The notes under the pieces: model-generated
Told to the model about the DNA's origin: nothing
Database searches by the model: none
Seen by the model: the letters and a program-made list of their open reading frames with translations, nothing else
Shown here: positions 1 through 5,952 of the stretch, piece by piece
Layout: each line of letters begins with the position of its first letter
Numbering within the stretch: the stretch's first letter is position 1
Assembly (NCBI GenBank): GCA_023251595.1
Contig: JAHEYM010000248.1
Span: forward strand, 1 to 6,280
DNA length: 6,280 nucleotides
Direction: 5' to 3'
From: Bacteroidota bacterium
GTDB taxonomy: Bacteria; Bacteroidota; Bacteroidia; AKYH767-A; JABDAW01
Made by a program: the position numbers and the translations under genes

Positions 1-104
1 GAATTCCGACCGATCAGATCGAGATTGTATTTTCGTGAACAGGAACTGAAAAGCAAAGTGAAAATAAAAAGGGTTGAGACCAAATTAATAATGTTTGTTT
101 TCAT
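1..104 (-). CDS. N-terminus of a predicted lipoprotein, truncated by the window edge
   Basis: An ATG at 104-102 on the minus strand opens a frame that stays open to the left edge (34 complete codons). The translation begins MKTNIINLVS, continues with a hydrophobic run (TLFIFTLLF) and reaches Ser-Ser-Cys at residues 20-22, followed by SRKYNLDL. This is the layout of a type II (lipoprotein) signal peptide: short Lys-containing n-region, hydrophobic core, and a lipobox with the lipidated Cys at 22. The mature protein would be anchored in a membrane facing the periplasm or cell surface. The residues after Cys (Ser-Arg-Lys) are basic rather than acidic. No upstream in-frame ATG exists before a stop. 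It lies 99 nt downstream of the glycosyltransferase gene on the same strand, so it may share its transcript or have its own promoter. The mature domain is outside the window, so function is unknown. Confidence 0.72.
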   Translation of the reverse strand, partial: MKTNIINLVSTLFIFTLLFSSCSRKYNLDLIGRN

Positions 105-203
105 GTTGGTAGATGTTTTATGTGATTTGTTAAGTTTGCAAAAATCAGAATTAAATTGTAATTTATTTCATCGTTTTCGTAAATAATGTTTATGATTCGT
201 TCT

Positions 204-2498
204 TCAGATAGATTGTTCTTGTAATTGTGAAATTAGATTATCTATTGCTGCACTGTTTTGATTCTTTTGACTGTTATATAAACTTTCTATCGTCAATCTT
301 GCCATCAGATAACTGACGGTTGATTCTGCACCTTGATTTAGGTTAACATTTTTTTCCTCCAGTCCGTCATAACAACCACCGGTGCAAGGATTATATATAA
401 TCTGATTAAGGTGGTTGCTTCCGAGAAACCAGTTAAAAGAAGCTTCAGCTGCGTCTCGATACGAGTCATCCTTAAATACATCATAGAATTTGCTCAGCGC
501 AAGAATTGTATACGCCACATCTATCGGTTGTTGACCTCCGATCATGGAGGGGATAGATTCCATTCCTCTATGAAACCACCCATTATTTGAAATTACACTA
601 ATGTTGTCTTTTCTGAATGTCTTAGACAGAAGAAAATCAAACGACGATTTTGCAGTTTCTTTATAGATTGAATTTCCGGTTACTTTCCAGGCACATAACA
701 ATGCTTCCGGAATAATGCTGTTCGCATACGTGAGATAACTCTCAAACCAATGCCACACTTTGTCAGACTCATGTCTGTACATTTGGACTAACCTATCCGC
801 AAGCAATTTGATTAATCTCAGATCTTTATCTGATTTTGTAATCAAATTTCTGTAATATAATCCTTTCAGAACAAATGCCATTGCACGGGTTGAATGTACA
901 TTCTTCATCTGCAACAAAGATTTGTTAATAATTTCTTCTGCCTCTTCTCCTATACTATTCCATTCAATGGGCAATAAATTTATAATTGAGGCCAAATAAC
1001 CTAAAGCCCAAATCGCTCTCCCTTTTGCATCATCAAGATTAGTTAAATTATTCTGTTCTGTAAAACACTTATTCTTATTGATGTAATTCAAGAAAGTCCC
1101 ATTTGGTTGAAAACAATATTTTATATAATTAAAATATATGTTGATGTATTTCAGATCTTTTTCATCCCCAGTGAGTTCGAAATGATGACACATGGCTATC
1201 ATCGCTCTTGCATTATCATCCAATGTGTAACCGGAATCAATGTCAGGCCGATTGATTTTAGAAAACTGAATCATTCCAAAATCTGTGGTTAGATTTTCTA
1301 TGTGTTCAAGATTGATTTCAGGAAGATCATATTTCAAAACCATTTCGTTAGGGTCGATTTTTTGAAATAATTTTGCATGTGCAATGGATGCATTCTCCCA
1401 AGCTGTTGGCGCCATCCTGTGAATACCATTGGAACTGATATTCTTCCTCAGTTGCTCGTCATTTAATAAGCGAATAACCGCTTCCGATAATTGTTGATGA
1501 TTCTCAAATTCAAAAACAATTCCTGGATCGTCCTTCAAAACCTCCCGTGCATGCGGAATGGGCGTGGAAATGACTGGACATCCGCAACTGATCGCGTATG
1601 AAAAGGTACCGCTAACCGCCTGATTCGGATCTCTGGATGTAAATAAGTATATATCGGTGAGCTGTAAATATTCTAATAATTCAGGCAGCGTCAAAAAGTA
1701 ATTTATAAATTTTACATAAGACGTAAGATTCAATTCTGCAACTCTTTTTTCAAGCATTTGTCTATATTCTTCTCCTTCGTTTAAGAAAACCGAAGGATGA
1801 GTTTTTCCTATAATAAGAAATAACACATCGGGGTTTTTCGACACAATAGATGGTAATGCTTCTATTGTGGTTTCAATACTTTTTCCCCTGCTAAGTAACC
1901 CAAAAGTGGATAGCACTCTCTTGCCGGTTAATTTATATTTATCCTTCAACACGGTCTTGTCAGAATGCCGGACTAAATGCGTGCCGTGTGGTATTACAGT
2001 AATTTTACCTTTCGAAACCTCATAATCATCATGCAATATTTCTGCTGAAGATTTTGTCATGACGATTATTGATGAAGAAATGTTTGAAATATATTGAACA
2101 TTCTCTCTCAATGAATAATTTGGTCGTGGTAATATAGTGTGAAAGACAATAATAATCGGCTTTGTCACTTCACTCAAAAAGTTTCTGAAAGCACTTTCGT
2201 TTTTTGCAAAAAATCCAAATTCGTGTTGAATCATAACCATTCCTAGTTCAGGGTTTTGATTAATATTCTTTGCTAATTCACGATATGAAGCGGGATGATC
2301 TGTATTCAATTTATATAGTATCTCTTCACCATAAGAATGTTGCTCGTTATCTGATTCCATGGCGCAAATATGTATTTTTAACGATCGGTTAAATTTATTG
2401 TTCAGCGCCTTTATTAAGTCCTGCGAGTAGGTCGCAATTCCGCACTCGCGTGGAGGAAATGATGTGATAAATAGTACTTCTGATATTTTGTTTTTCAT
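204..2498 (-). CDS. GT4-type glycosyltransferase fused to a C-terminal (alpha/alpha)6-toroid-like domain
   Basis: A 764-residue cytoplasmic-looking protein with no signal peptide or membrane segment. Residues 1 to about 385 look like a GT-B fold retaining glycosyltransferase of family GT4. They show a start strand with a Gly loop (VLFITSFPPRECGIATYS), IPHGTHLV at 169-176, the second-domain opening STFGLLSRGKSIE with likely donor-phosphate contacts R204/K206, and a nucleotide-site loop at 287-312. In that loop the classical E-x7-E is replaced by Q293-x7-Y301 (NQAVSGTFSYAISCGCPV). Residues about 395-740 are rich in paired helices: DSGYTLDDNARAM (421-433), HWFESYLTYANSIIPEALL (583-601), GGQQPIDVAYTILAL (654-668) and NQGAESTVSYLMARL (721-735). 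I read this as an (alpha/alpha)6 toroid of the kind found in glycosidases and sugar epimerases; that is inference. The ATG overlaps the ancestral TGA of the GH130 frame by 4 nt, which fixes the start and implies translational coupling. Donor, acceptor and whether the toroid is catalytic are unknown. Confidence 0.9.
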   Translation of the reverse strand: MKNKISEVLFITSFPPRECGIATYSQDLIKALNNKFNRSLKIHICAMESDNEQHSYGEEILYKLNTDHPASYRELAKNINQNPELGMVMIQHEFGFFAKNESAFRNFLSEVTKPIIIVFHTILPRPNYSLRENVQYISNISSSIIVMTKSSAEILHDDYEVSKGKITVIPHGTHLVRHSDKTVLKDKYKLTGKRVLSTFGLLSRGKSIETTIEALPSIVSKNPDVLFLIIGKTHPSVFLNEGEEYRQMLEKRVAELNLTSYVKFINYFLTLPELLEYLQLTDIYLFTSRDPNQAVSGTFSYAISCGCPVISTPIPHAREVLKDDPGIVFEFENHQQLSEAVIRLLNDEQLRKNISSNGIHRMAPTAWENASIAHAKLFQKIDPNEMVLKYDLPEINLEHIENLTTDFGMIQFSKINRPDIDSGYTLDDNARAMIAMCHHFELTGDEKDLKYINIYFNYIKYCFQPNGTFLNYINKNKCFTEQNNLTNLDDAKGRAIWALGYLASIINLLPIEWNSIGEEAEEIINKSLLQMKNVHSTRAMAFVLKGLYYRNLITKSDKDLRLIKLLADRLVQMYRHESDKVWHWFESYLTYANSIIPEALLCAWKVTGNSIYKETAKSSFDFLLSKTFRKDNISVISNNGWFHRGMESIPSMIGGQQPIDVAYTILALSKFYDVFKDDSYRDAAEASFNWFLGSNHLNQIIYNPCTGGCYDGLEEKNVNLNQGAESTVSYLMARLTIESLYNSQKNQNSAAIDNLISQLQEQSI

Positions 2499-2671
2499 AT
2501 TATTTCAGTATATAGCAAAAGTTCTTTTATAAGTTCTGACAAAATGACCGACGCACATGCAATTCGTTCGTCTGCAGCACCATAATAAATATAAAGTGTG
2601 TCATCAATTACGATGGCGCCTGTGGGAAAACACACATTGTTCACTTCCCCTTTTAATTCCCAGTTATATTA
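2495..2671 (-). pseudogene. Detached C-terminal segment of the GH130 gene, in frame after a TAA stop
   Basis: Directly after the TAA at 2671-2669 the same reading frame continues for 57 codons to a TGA at 2497-2495. The translation starts YNWELKGEVNNVCFPTGA and continues IVIDDTLYIYYGAADERIA. These are the closing motifs of GH130 proteins, the FPxGA strand and the YYGAAD strand, which complete the last blade of the five-bladed propeller and contribute to the active site (family knowledge). There is no start codon with good context inside the segment, so it is unlikely to be translated alone. The terminal TGA overlaps the glycosyltransferase ATG as ATGA, the junction expected of an intact operon gene. 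The coding sequence shows no other damage, so the interruption is either very recent or an error in the read. Confidence 0.85.
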
Positions 2672-3532
2672 AGGTCCGAAAAGTGCGTAGGGAAGCCTCG
2701 CAATTTCTTTTTGCGGATTATCAAGCTCCAGTAATGCAGCGCATGCCGAATAAACATAACCGTTTACAGTGTCATGAACTCCATGGTAGATTATTAACCA
2801 TCCATGCGCTGTTTCAATTGGCGGACAACCCCCACCCATATAGCTTACCTCATGCTTGAATTTAGGTGAAAGCACGATGCACTCCTCCAAAAGAAGAAAA
2901 TAATTTTGCCAGAATTCAGTTGTGAGTTCTGACAGACTATTTATGGCAACAATTTGGATGTCAGGCCTGATCCTGTGGAGAAAATGCAATTTTCCGTTGA
3001 TCTTCCGTGGAAAAAAAATTACATTCTTATCCCATAGATAAATTTTTTCACTTTTCTTTTCAAGTGAACGCCAGGGTTCATTATATCTTAGGTATTTTTC
3101 ATTTATACTCCCTTTTGATTCTGCAAGATGCTTGAATTCATCGTATGTAATTTTAGGTACAATGAGTCCTTCTTTTTTGAAGGTCACTAAATCTTCTGAT
3201 GTTGCCAAAGCACCCATCGCATTTACACCATCATAAGCGGTATATGTTAAATAATAGAGATTCTCGATCCTCACTACTCTTGGATCTTCAACTCCATGTG
3301 TCTCGTAATCAAATTGCGGAAACAATACCGGGGTGTCACTTCGTTCTGTAATAACCAAAGGGGAAATGAGTTTGCAGTATCCTATACTTGAATAATTTCC
3401 TTTACTAACAGCTCTGTAAAAGAGATGAATTGTATTATCAACAATAATTGCAGCAGGATTTAAAACGCCTTCATTTTCAAAACCAAGTTTGGTTTTCTGC
3501 AAAATAATACCTTCTTTTTTGACGTCTAACAT
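2669..3532 (-). CDS. GH130-family mannoside phosphorylase/glycosidase, cut short by an in-frame stop
   Basis: The 287 residues up to the TAA match the GH130 five-bladed beta-propeller family, whose members phosphorolyse or hydrolyse beta-mannosidic linkages. Visible landmarks are EGVLNPAAI (21-29), LFYRAV (37-42), GVEDPRVV (80-87), with D83 the candidate general acid, DGVNAMGALATSEDL (101-115), and KNVIFFPRKINGKLHFLHR (169-187). The region MGGGCPPIETAHGWLIIYHG (232-251) follows. The Arg/His-rich KLHFLHR segment resembles the phosphate-binding side of the phosphorylase members, so phosphorylase is favoured over hydrolase, but the subfamily is not settled. The linkage (1,2- or 1,4-mannoside, or mannosyl-glucose) cannot be read. 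No signal peptide is present, which suits a cytoplasmic enzyme. The ATG lies inside the end of the decarboxylase gene (ATGTTAG, 7-nt overlap). The product ends after PYALFGP, about 57 residues short of the expected 345, and would lack the last propeller blade, so it is probably inactive unless the stop is an error or is read through. Confidence 0.88.
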   Translation of the reverse strand: MLDVKKEGIILQKTKLGFENEGVLNPAAIIVDNTIHLFYRAVSKGNYSSIGYCKLISPLVITERSDTPVLFPQFDYETHGVEDPRVVRIENLYYLTYTAYDGVNAMGALATSEDLVTFKKEGLIVPKITYDEFKHLAESKGSINEKYLRYNEPWRSLEKKSEKIYLWDKNVIFFPRKINGKLHFLHRIRPDIQIVAINSLSELTTEFWQNYFLLLEECIVLSPKFKHEVSYMGGGCPPIETAHGWLIIYHGVHDTVNGYVYSACAALLELDNPQKEIARLPYALFGP

Positions 3533-5262
3533 AATTCATTTCTTGCAGCAATAATACATTCCAGAACATGGTTCATTATTTCCGGAGTAATATGCACATT
3601 CATTGGAAACATTTTGATAGCGTAAATTACGGCTTCTGTATCTTTCATATCCCTGTTATATTCGGTTGTACGAAAACCGGTACTGAAGCTGAGATATGGT
3701 GTGCATTGTCCGTTTATCTTTTTGCCTGAGCGAAACCATTCAAACAATTTATCACCAATGGCATGCGTCAATTTATTATACGTAATTAAATCCTCCCGAA
3801 AAGCCGGATCAATTAACTCATTTTTGAATTGTATTCCGGCATCAGTTCCTTCAGGATAAATTCGCAGGAGTGTGACTAGACCATAGTCTGAAGGATTCAC
3901 ACAAACCATCTCAGAATGTGTTGCAATTTGATTTTTCACATAAACTTTATTTTCCAGTATTCCACCTAATATAGACTGAAAACCTTCATGGCCTAAAAAT
4001 TTTAGTGTCGCCCAGCCGACCATTGAACCTGTCGCTGCCCTTGAAACTTCGAGTGTATAATTTAATGGATTGTAAGGCGAACGCGGCTGTAAATACGCTG
4101 ACGCTCCTCTCGATAACAATGATTCAAATTCATCTGCATTTTTGTAAACAAATACGCTGCTTATATAGGGTGAAAATCCAGTCTTGTGAAAATCTACTCC
4201 AAATGCGTCAGCATAGAAAATTCCTTTGATTGCATTGTAATTTTTTTCAATATATGGTAAGACCGCCTCTGAAAAACCTAATGGATTTAGTTTGAAATCA
4301 TAATTTTTAAATGCAATCCATGACCAACCGATGACGGAATCACAATATAATAATGCTTTACCATACCCGATCGGATTCGGATATTTATCCATCAATATTC
4401 GCACTTCCTTCACCGGATCGAATGCATTTGCATCAGTGGTAGCCATCGTACACACAACAGAGGCAACCGGAATATTATTATCACTGCAATCCTTTAGTAC
4501 TTCTTCCAAATGGCCCATATCCATCGCATTGGAATCTATATCTGTTTTAATTCGGAGAATATTATCCATGCCTAAGCCCATCCAGTCGGTGCTGTTTAGC
4601 ATTGTATAATGGGCCTGCTGTGAACAAATCACTTTTGCATCTGTTCTTATCCCTTTATATCTTGAATCGGGGAGAACTCTTGTAAGTGCATATTTTAAAT
4701 GATAGGTCCAACAGCCCGAGCCACCGTATGTATATACACAACCCGATTTTTTCGGTTCCCATCCGGCAAGATCTGCCAATATTCCACCGGATTCCAATTC
4801 AGCCTGATGTATATTCCAGGCATACTCTCCTTCTAATATATTCGGTGCAAATATCTCGCTCAAAATTGCTGCAACGATTGCTGCCGTATTTCCTTGCGGA
4901 TTAACATTGTTCATCGTCAACGGATGCCCCCAATTCGGCATACCTTCAAATAATTTAATTACTTGCTTAATTACTTCTGAGGACGAATTCATCTTTGCAT
5001 TTAAAGATGAGTTTTTTACATTTTCAAAATCAATTGTCAAGCCCGGATTAGTCCCAAGAAATGCAGCACCGCCGGTTTTTTCAGGTTTCAGTTTATTCAA
5101 TTCACGAATCGCATGATCGATTCCATCTGCCAATGAATCTCTTCCACCTCTGTAAGGAGATGGAAATGATTGTATCATCTCGGCACGAAACTTCGCCCAC
5201 AAAGGAGCTATTTCTCCTGATTTAAGAACAATAATTTTGTCCTCTTCTTCTTTGAACCCCAT
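3526..5262 (-). CDS. Group II pyridoxal-phosphate-dependent amino acid decarboxylase
   Basis: A complete 578-residue fold-type I PLP enzyme of the glutamate/aromatic/tyrosine decarboxylase superfamily. Key sites in order: WGHPLTMNNVNPQG (111-124) in the N-terminal substrate region; QQAHYTM (215-221), with H218 the expected ring-stacking residue; ATTDANAFDPVKEV (274-287); and YCDSVIGW (306-313), with D308 the expected partner of the PLP pyridine nitrogen. The Schiff-base lysine is K360 in ADAFGVDFHKTGFSPY (351-366). HKTGFSPY resembles the HKxGYxPY form I recall from enterococcal tyrosine decarboxylase more than the short glutamate decarboxylases. SRAATGSMVGWATLKFLG (407-424) is the usual helix after the active site. 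Length fits the larger members of the family. No targeting signal is seen. Expected chemistry is an amino acid to its amine plus CO2; the substrate is not determinable. The ATG is 17 nt after the small upstream gene, with only a weak AAAGAA before it, and the stop overlaps the GH130 start. Confidence 0.9.
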   Translation of the reverse strand: MGFKEEEDKIIVLKSGEIAPLWAKFRAEMIQSFPSPYRGGRDSLADGIDHAIRELNKLKPEKTGGAAFLGTNPGLTIDFENVKNSSLNAKMNSSSEVIKQVIKLFEGMPNWGHPLTMNNVNPQGNTAAIVAAILSEIFAPNILEGEYAWNIHQAELESGGILADLAGWEPKKSGCVYTYGGSGCWTYHLKYALTRVLPDSRYKGIRTDAKVICSQQAHYTMLNSTDWMGLGMDNILRIKTDIDSNAMDMGHLEEVLKDCSDNNIPVASVVCTMATTDANAFDPVKEVRILMDKYPNPIGYGKALLYCDSVIGWSWIAFKNYDFKLNPLGFSEAVLPYIEKNYNAIKGIFYADAFGVDFHKTGFSPYISSVFVYKNADEFESLLSRGASAYLQPRSPYNPLNYTLEVSRAATGSMVGWATLKFLGHEGFQSILGGILENKVYVKNQIATHSEMVCVNPSDYGLVTLLRIYPEGTDAGIQFKNELIDPAFREDLITYNKLTHAIGDKLFEWFRSGKKINGQCTPYLSFSTGFRTTEYNRDMKDTEAVIYAIKMFPMNVHITPEIMNHVLECIIAARNELC

Positions 5263-5279
5263 TTCTTTAGCGATGAGTT

Positions 5280-5432
5280 TTAAGAAGTAACCACTTTTGC
5301 TTCAGGATATCTCTTCAACCATACGTCCAAGGAGGACATGCGTGATATGGTAATTAGTGTGTTGTAATCAAGACGCACCTTGATGAGCTTCTGTTCTGAA
5401 GACCCGACAGTTTCTTTGAATTTATTTTTCAT
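5280..5432 (-). CDS. Small conserved-looking protein of 50 residues, function unknown
   Basis: A minus-strand frame from ATG (5432-5430) to TAA (5282-5280) encodes 50 residues: MKNKFKETVGSSEQ, then KLIKVRLDYNTLITISR, then MSSLDVWLKRYPEAKVVTS. An in-frame TAA lies upstream of the start, so this ATG is the only full-length choice. The protein is basic and has no signal peptide or transmembrane segment. The pattern of alternating hydrophobic residues (KVRLDYNTLITI) followed by an amphipathic stretch (LDVWLKRYPEAKV) suggests a small beta-beta-alpha fold. I do not recognise a family with certainty. Support for it being real: it fills the gap between the inverted repeat and the decarboxylase, runs on the same strand, ends 17 nt before the decarboxylase ATG, and starts with the same 12 nt as the receiver gene. 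It may be the first gene of the decarboxylase operon. Confidence 0.65.
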   Translation of the reverse strand: MKNKFKETVGSSEQKLIKVRLDYNTLITISRMSSLDVWLKRYPEAKVVTS

Positions 5433-5435
5433 TTT

Positions 5436-5468
5436 ATTTGTATGATGAATTTATTATTTCATACAAAT
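5436..5468 (-). promoter_or_regulatory. Perfect 10-bp inverted repeat immediately before the small gene
   Basis: ATTTGTATGA at 5436-5445 and its exact reverse complement TCATACAAAT at 5459-5468 are separated by 13 nt. In the minus-strand transcript the repeat would form a hairpin ending 3 nt before the ATG of the 50-residue protein, covering the region where a ribosome would bind. Inside the loop a further AAU/AUU pairing is possible with a two-nt bulge. There is no T-run after it on either strand (on the minus strand the T-rich run lies before it), so it is not a normal intrinsic terminator. An operator for a dimeric regulator or a 5'-UTR hairpin are both possible. The function is inferred from position only. 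Confidence 0.5.
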
Positions 5469-5523
5469 GTCGGAAATCAAAAAAAGAAAAATGTTATATA
5501 ACTTACCTGAAAAGTTGCATAAT

Positions 5524-5952
5524 TCACATCCTCTCCATGTACCAGCTCAATTCTTTTTCCATCTTTTTGTACTTGAAAATAGTTGTTATAATCTTCTGAA
5601 GTCGGATGAAAGCTGTCTCGCTTTTCACGACATAGTCGAAAGCCCTGTGATGCATGCAATTGATCGCTACCTCGATTTTATCCTGAGAAGAAAGCATCAC
5701 GACAGGGATATCAGGATTGAATGCTTTAATTCTATCCAAAGTATCCAAACCATTCATTGCATCTTTTACAATACCATTCAGCATATAATCTAAAATGATC
5801 ACGTCGGGTGTATGATTTAAATTTTCTATGCAGCGTTCGCCAGTCGGATAAGTTTCAATAATAAAATCTGCATGCTGAAGGAATTCAATCTCCAAAGTTT
5901 TTAAAAACATAGCGTCATCATCTACCAGGAAAAGTTTTATTTTATTTTTCAT
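5524..5952 (-). CDS. Stand-alone CheY-like response regulator receiver
   Basis: A 142-residue protein consisting of one receiver domain and a short helical tail. It shows the acidic pocket D11-D12-D13 (LFLVDDDAMFL) and the phospho-acceptor D55 at the end of strand 3 (DVIILDYML). The conserved Ser88 is in VVMLSSQD, the aromatic switch region is FDYVV (105-109), and the conserved lysine is K110. There is no DNA-binding or enzymatic output domain; after about residue 120 only a Lys-rich helix remains (IFKYKKMEKELSWYMERM). It would therefore act by phosphotransfer or protein-protein contact. Its ATG overlaps the stop of the upstream Hpt gene by 4 nt (ATGA), so the two are translated together and the Hpt domain is its likely partner. 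An insertion GIVKDAMN after strand 3 lengthens the loop next to the phosphorylation site. Confidence 0.92.
   Translation of the reverse strand: MKNKIKLFLVDDDAMFLKTLEIEFLQHADFIIETYPTGERCIENLNHTPDVIILDYMLNGIVKDAMNGLDTLDRIKAFNPDIPVVMLSSQDKIEVAINCMHHRAFDYVVKSETAFIRLQKIITTIFKYKKMEKELSWYMERM

Noticed and set aside
11..21. CGATC-A-GATCG near-palindrome
   Set aside because: Arms are only 5 bp and it lies within the lipoprotein coding frame; most likely chance.
105..203. Possible terminator or promoter between the glycosyltransferase and the lipoprotein gene
   Set aside because: Only short AT-only inverted matches are present, without a GC-containing stem plus T-run. No good match to a Bacteroidota promoter (TTG / TAnnTTTG) was found.
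2669..2671. Reading the TAA as a recoded sense codon (alternative genetic code or special amino acid)
   Set aside because: UAA is used as the normal stop of the small gene in this window, and known selenocysteine and pyrrolysine recoding use UGA and UAG. Mutation or sequencing error is simpler.
2557..2859. Plus-strand open frame of about 100 codons
   Set aside because: It lies antisense to the GH130 gene and its tail, has no recognisable motifs, and the minus-strand frame there carries clear GH130 motifs.
4005..5116. Several plus-strand open frames of 69-92 codons
   Set aside because: All are opposite the decarboxylase, whose minus-strand frame is complete with all PLP motifs. They are shadows of that gene.
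5477..5659. Minus-strand frame of 60 codons in another phase over the receiver gene
   Set aside because: It overlaps the receiver C-terminus out of phase and ends in a Phe run from the T-rich intergenic stretch; no independent support.
5467..5793. Plus-strand open frame of 108 codons beginning MSEIKKRKM
   Set aside because: It is antisense to the receiver gene, whose phosphorylation-site motifs are unmistakable; the plus-strand translation has no domain-like pattern.
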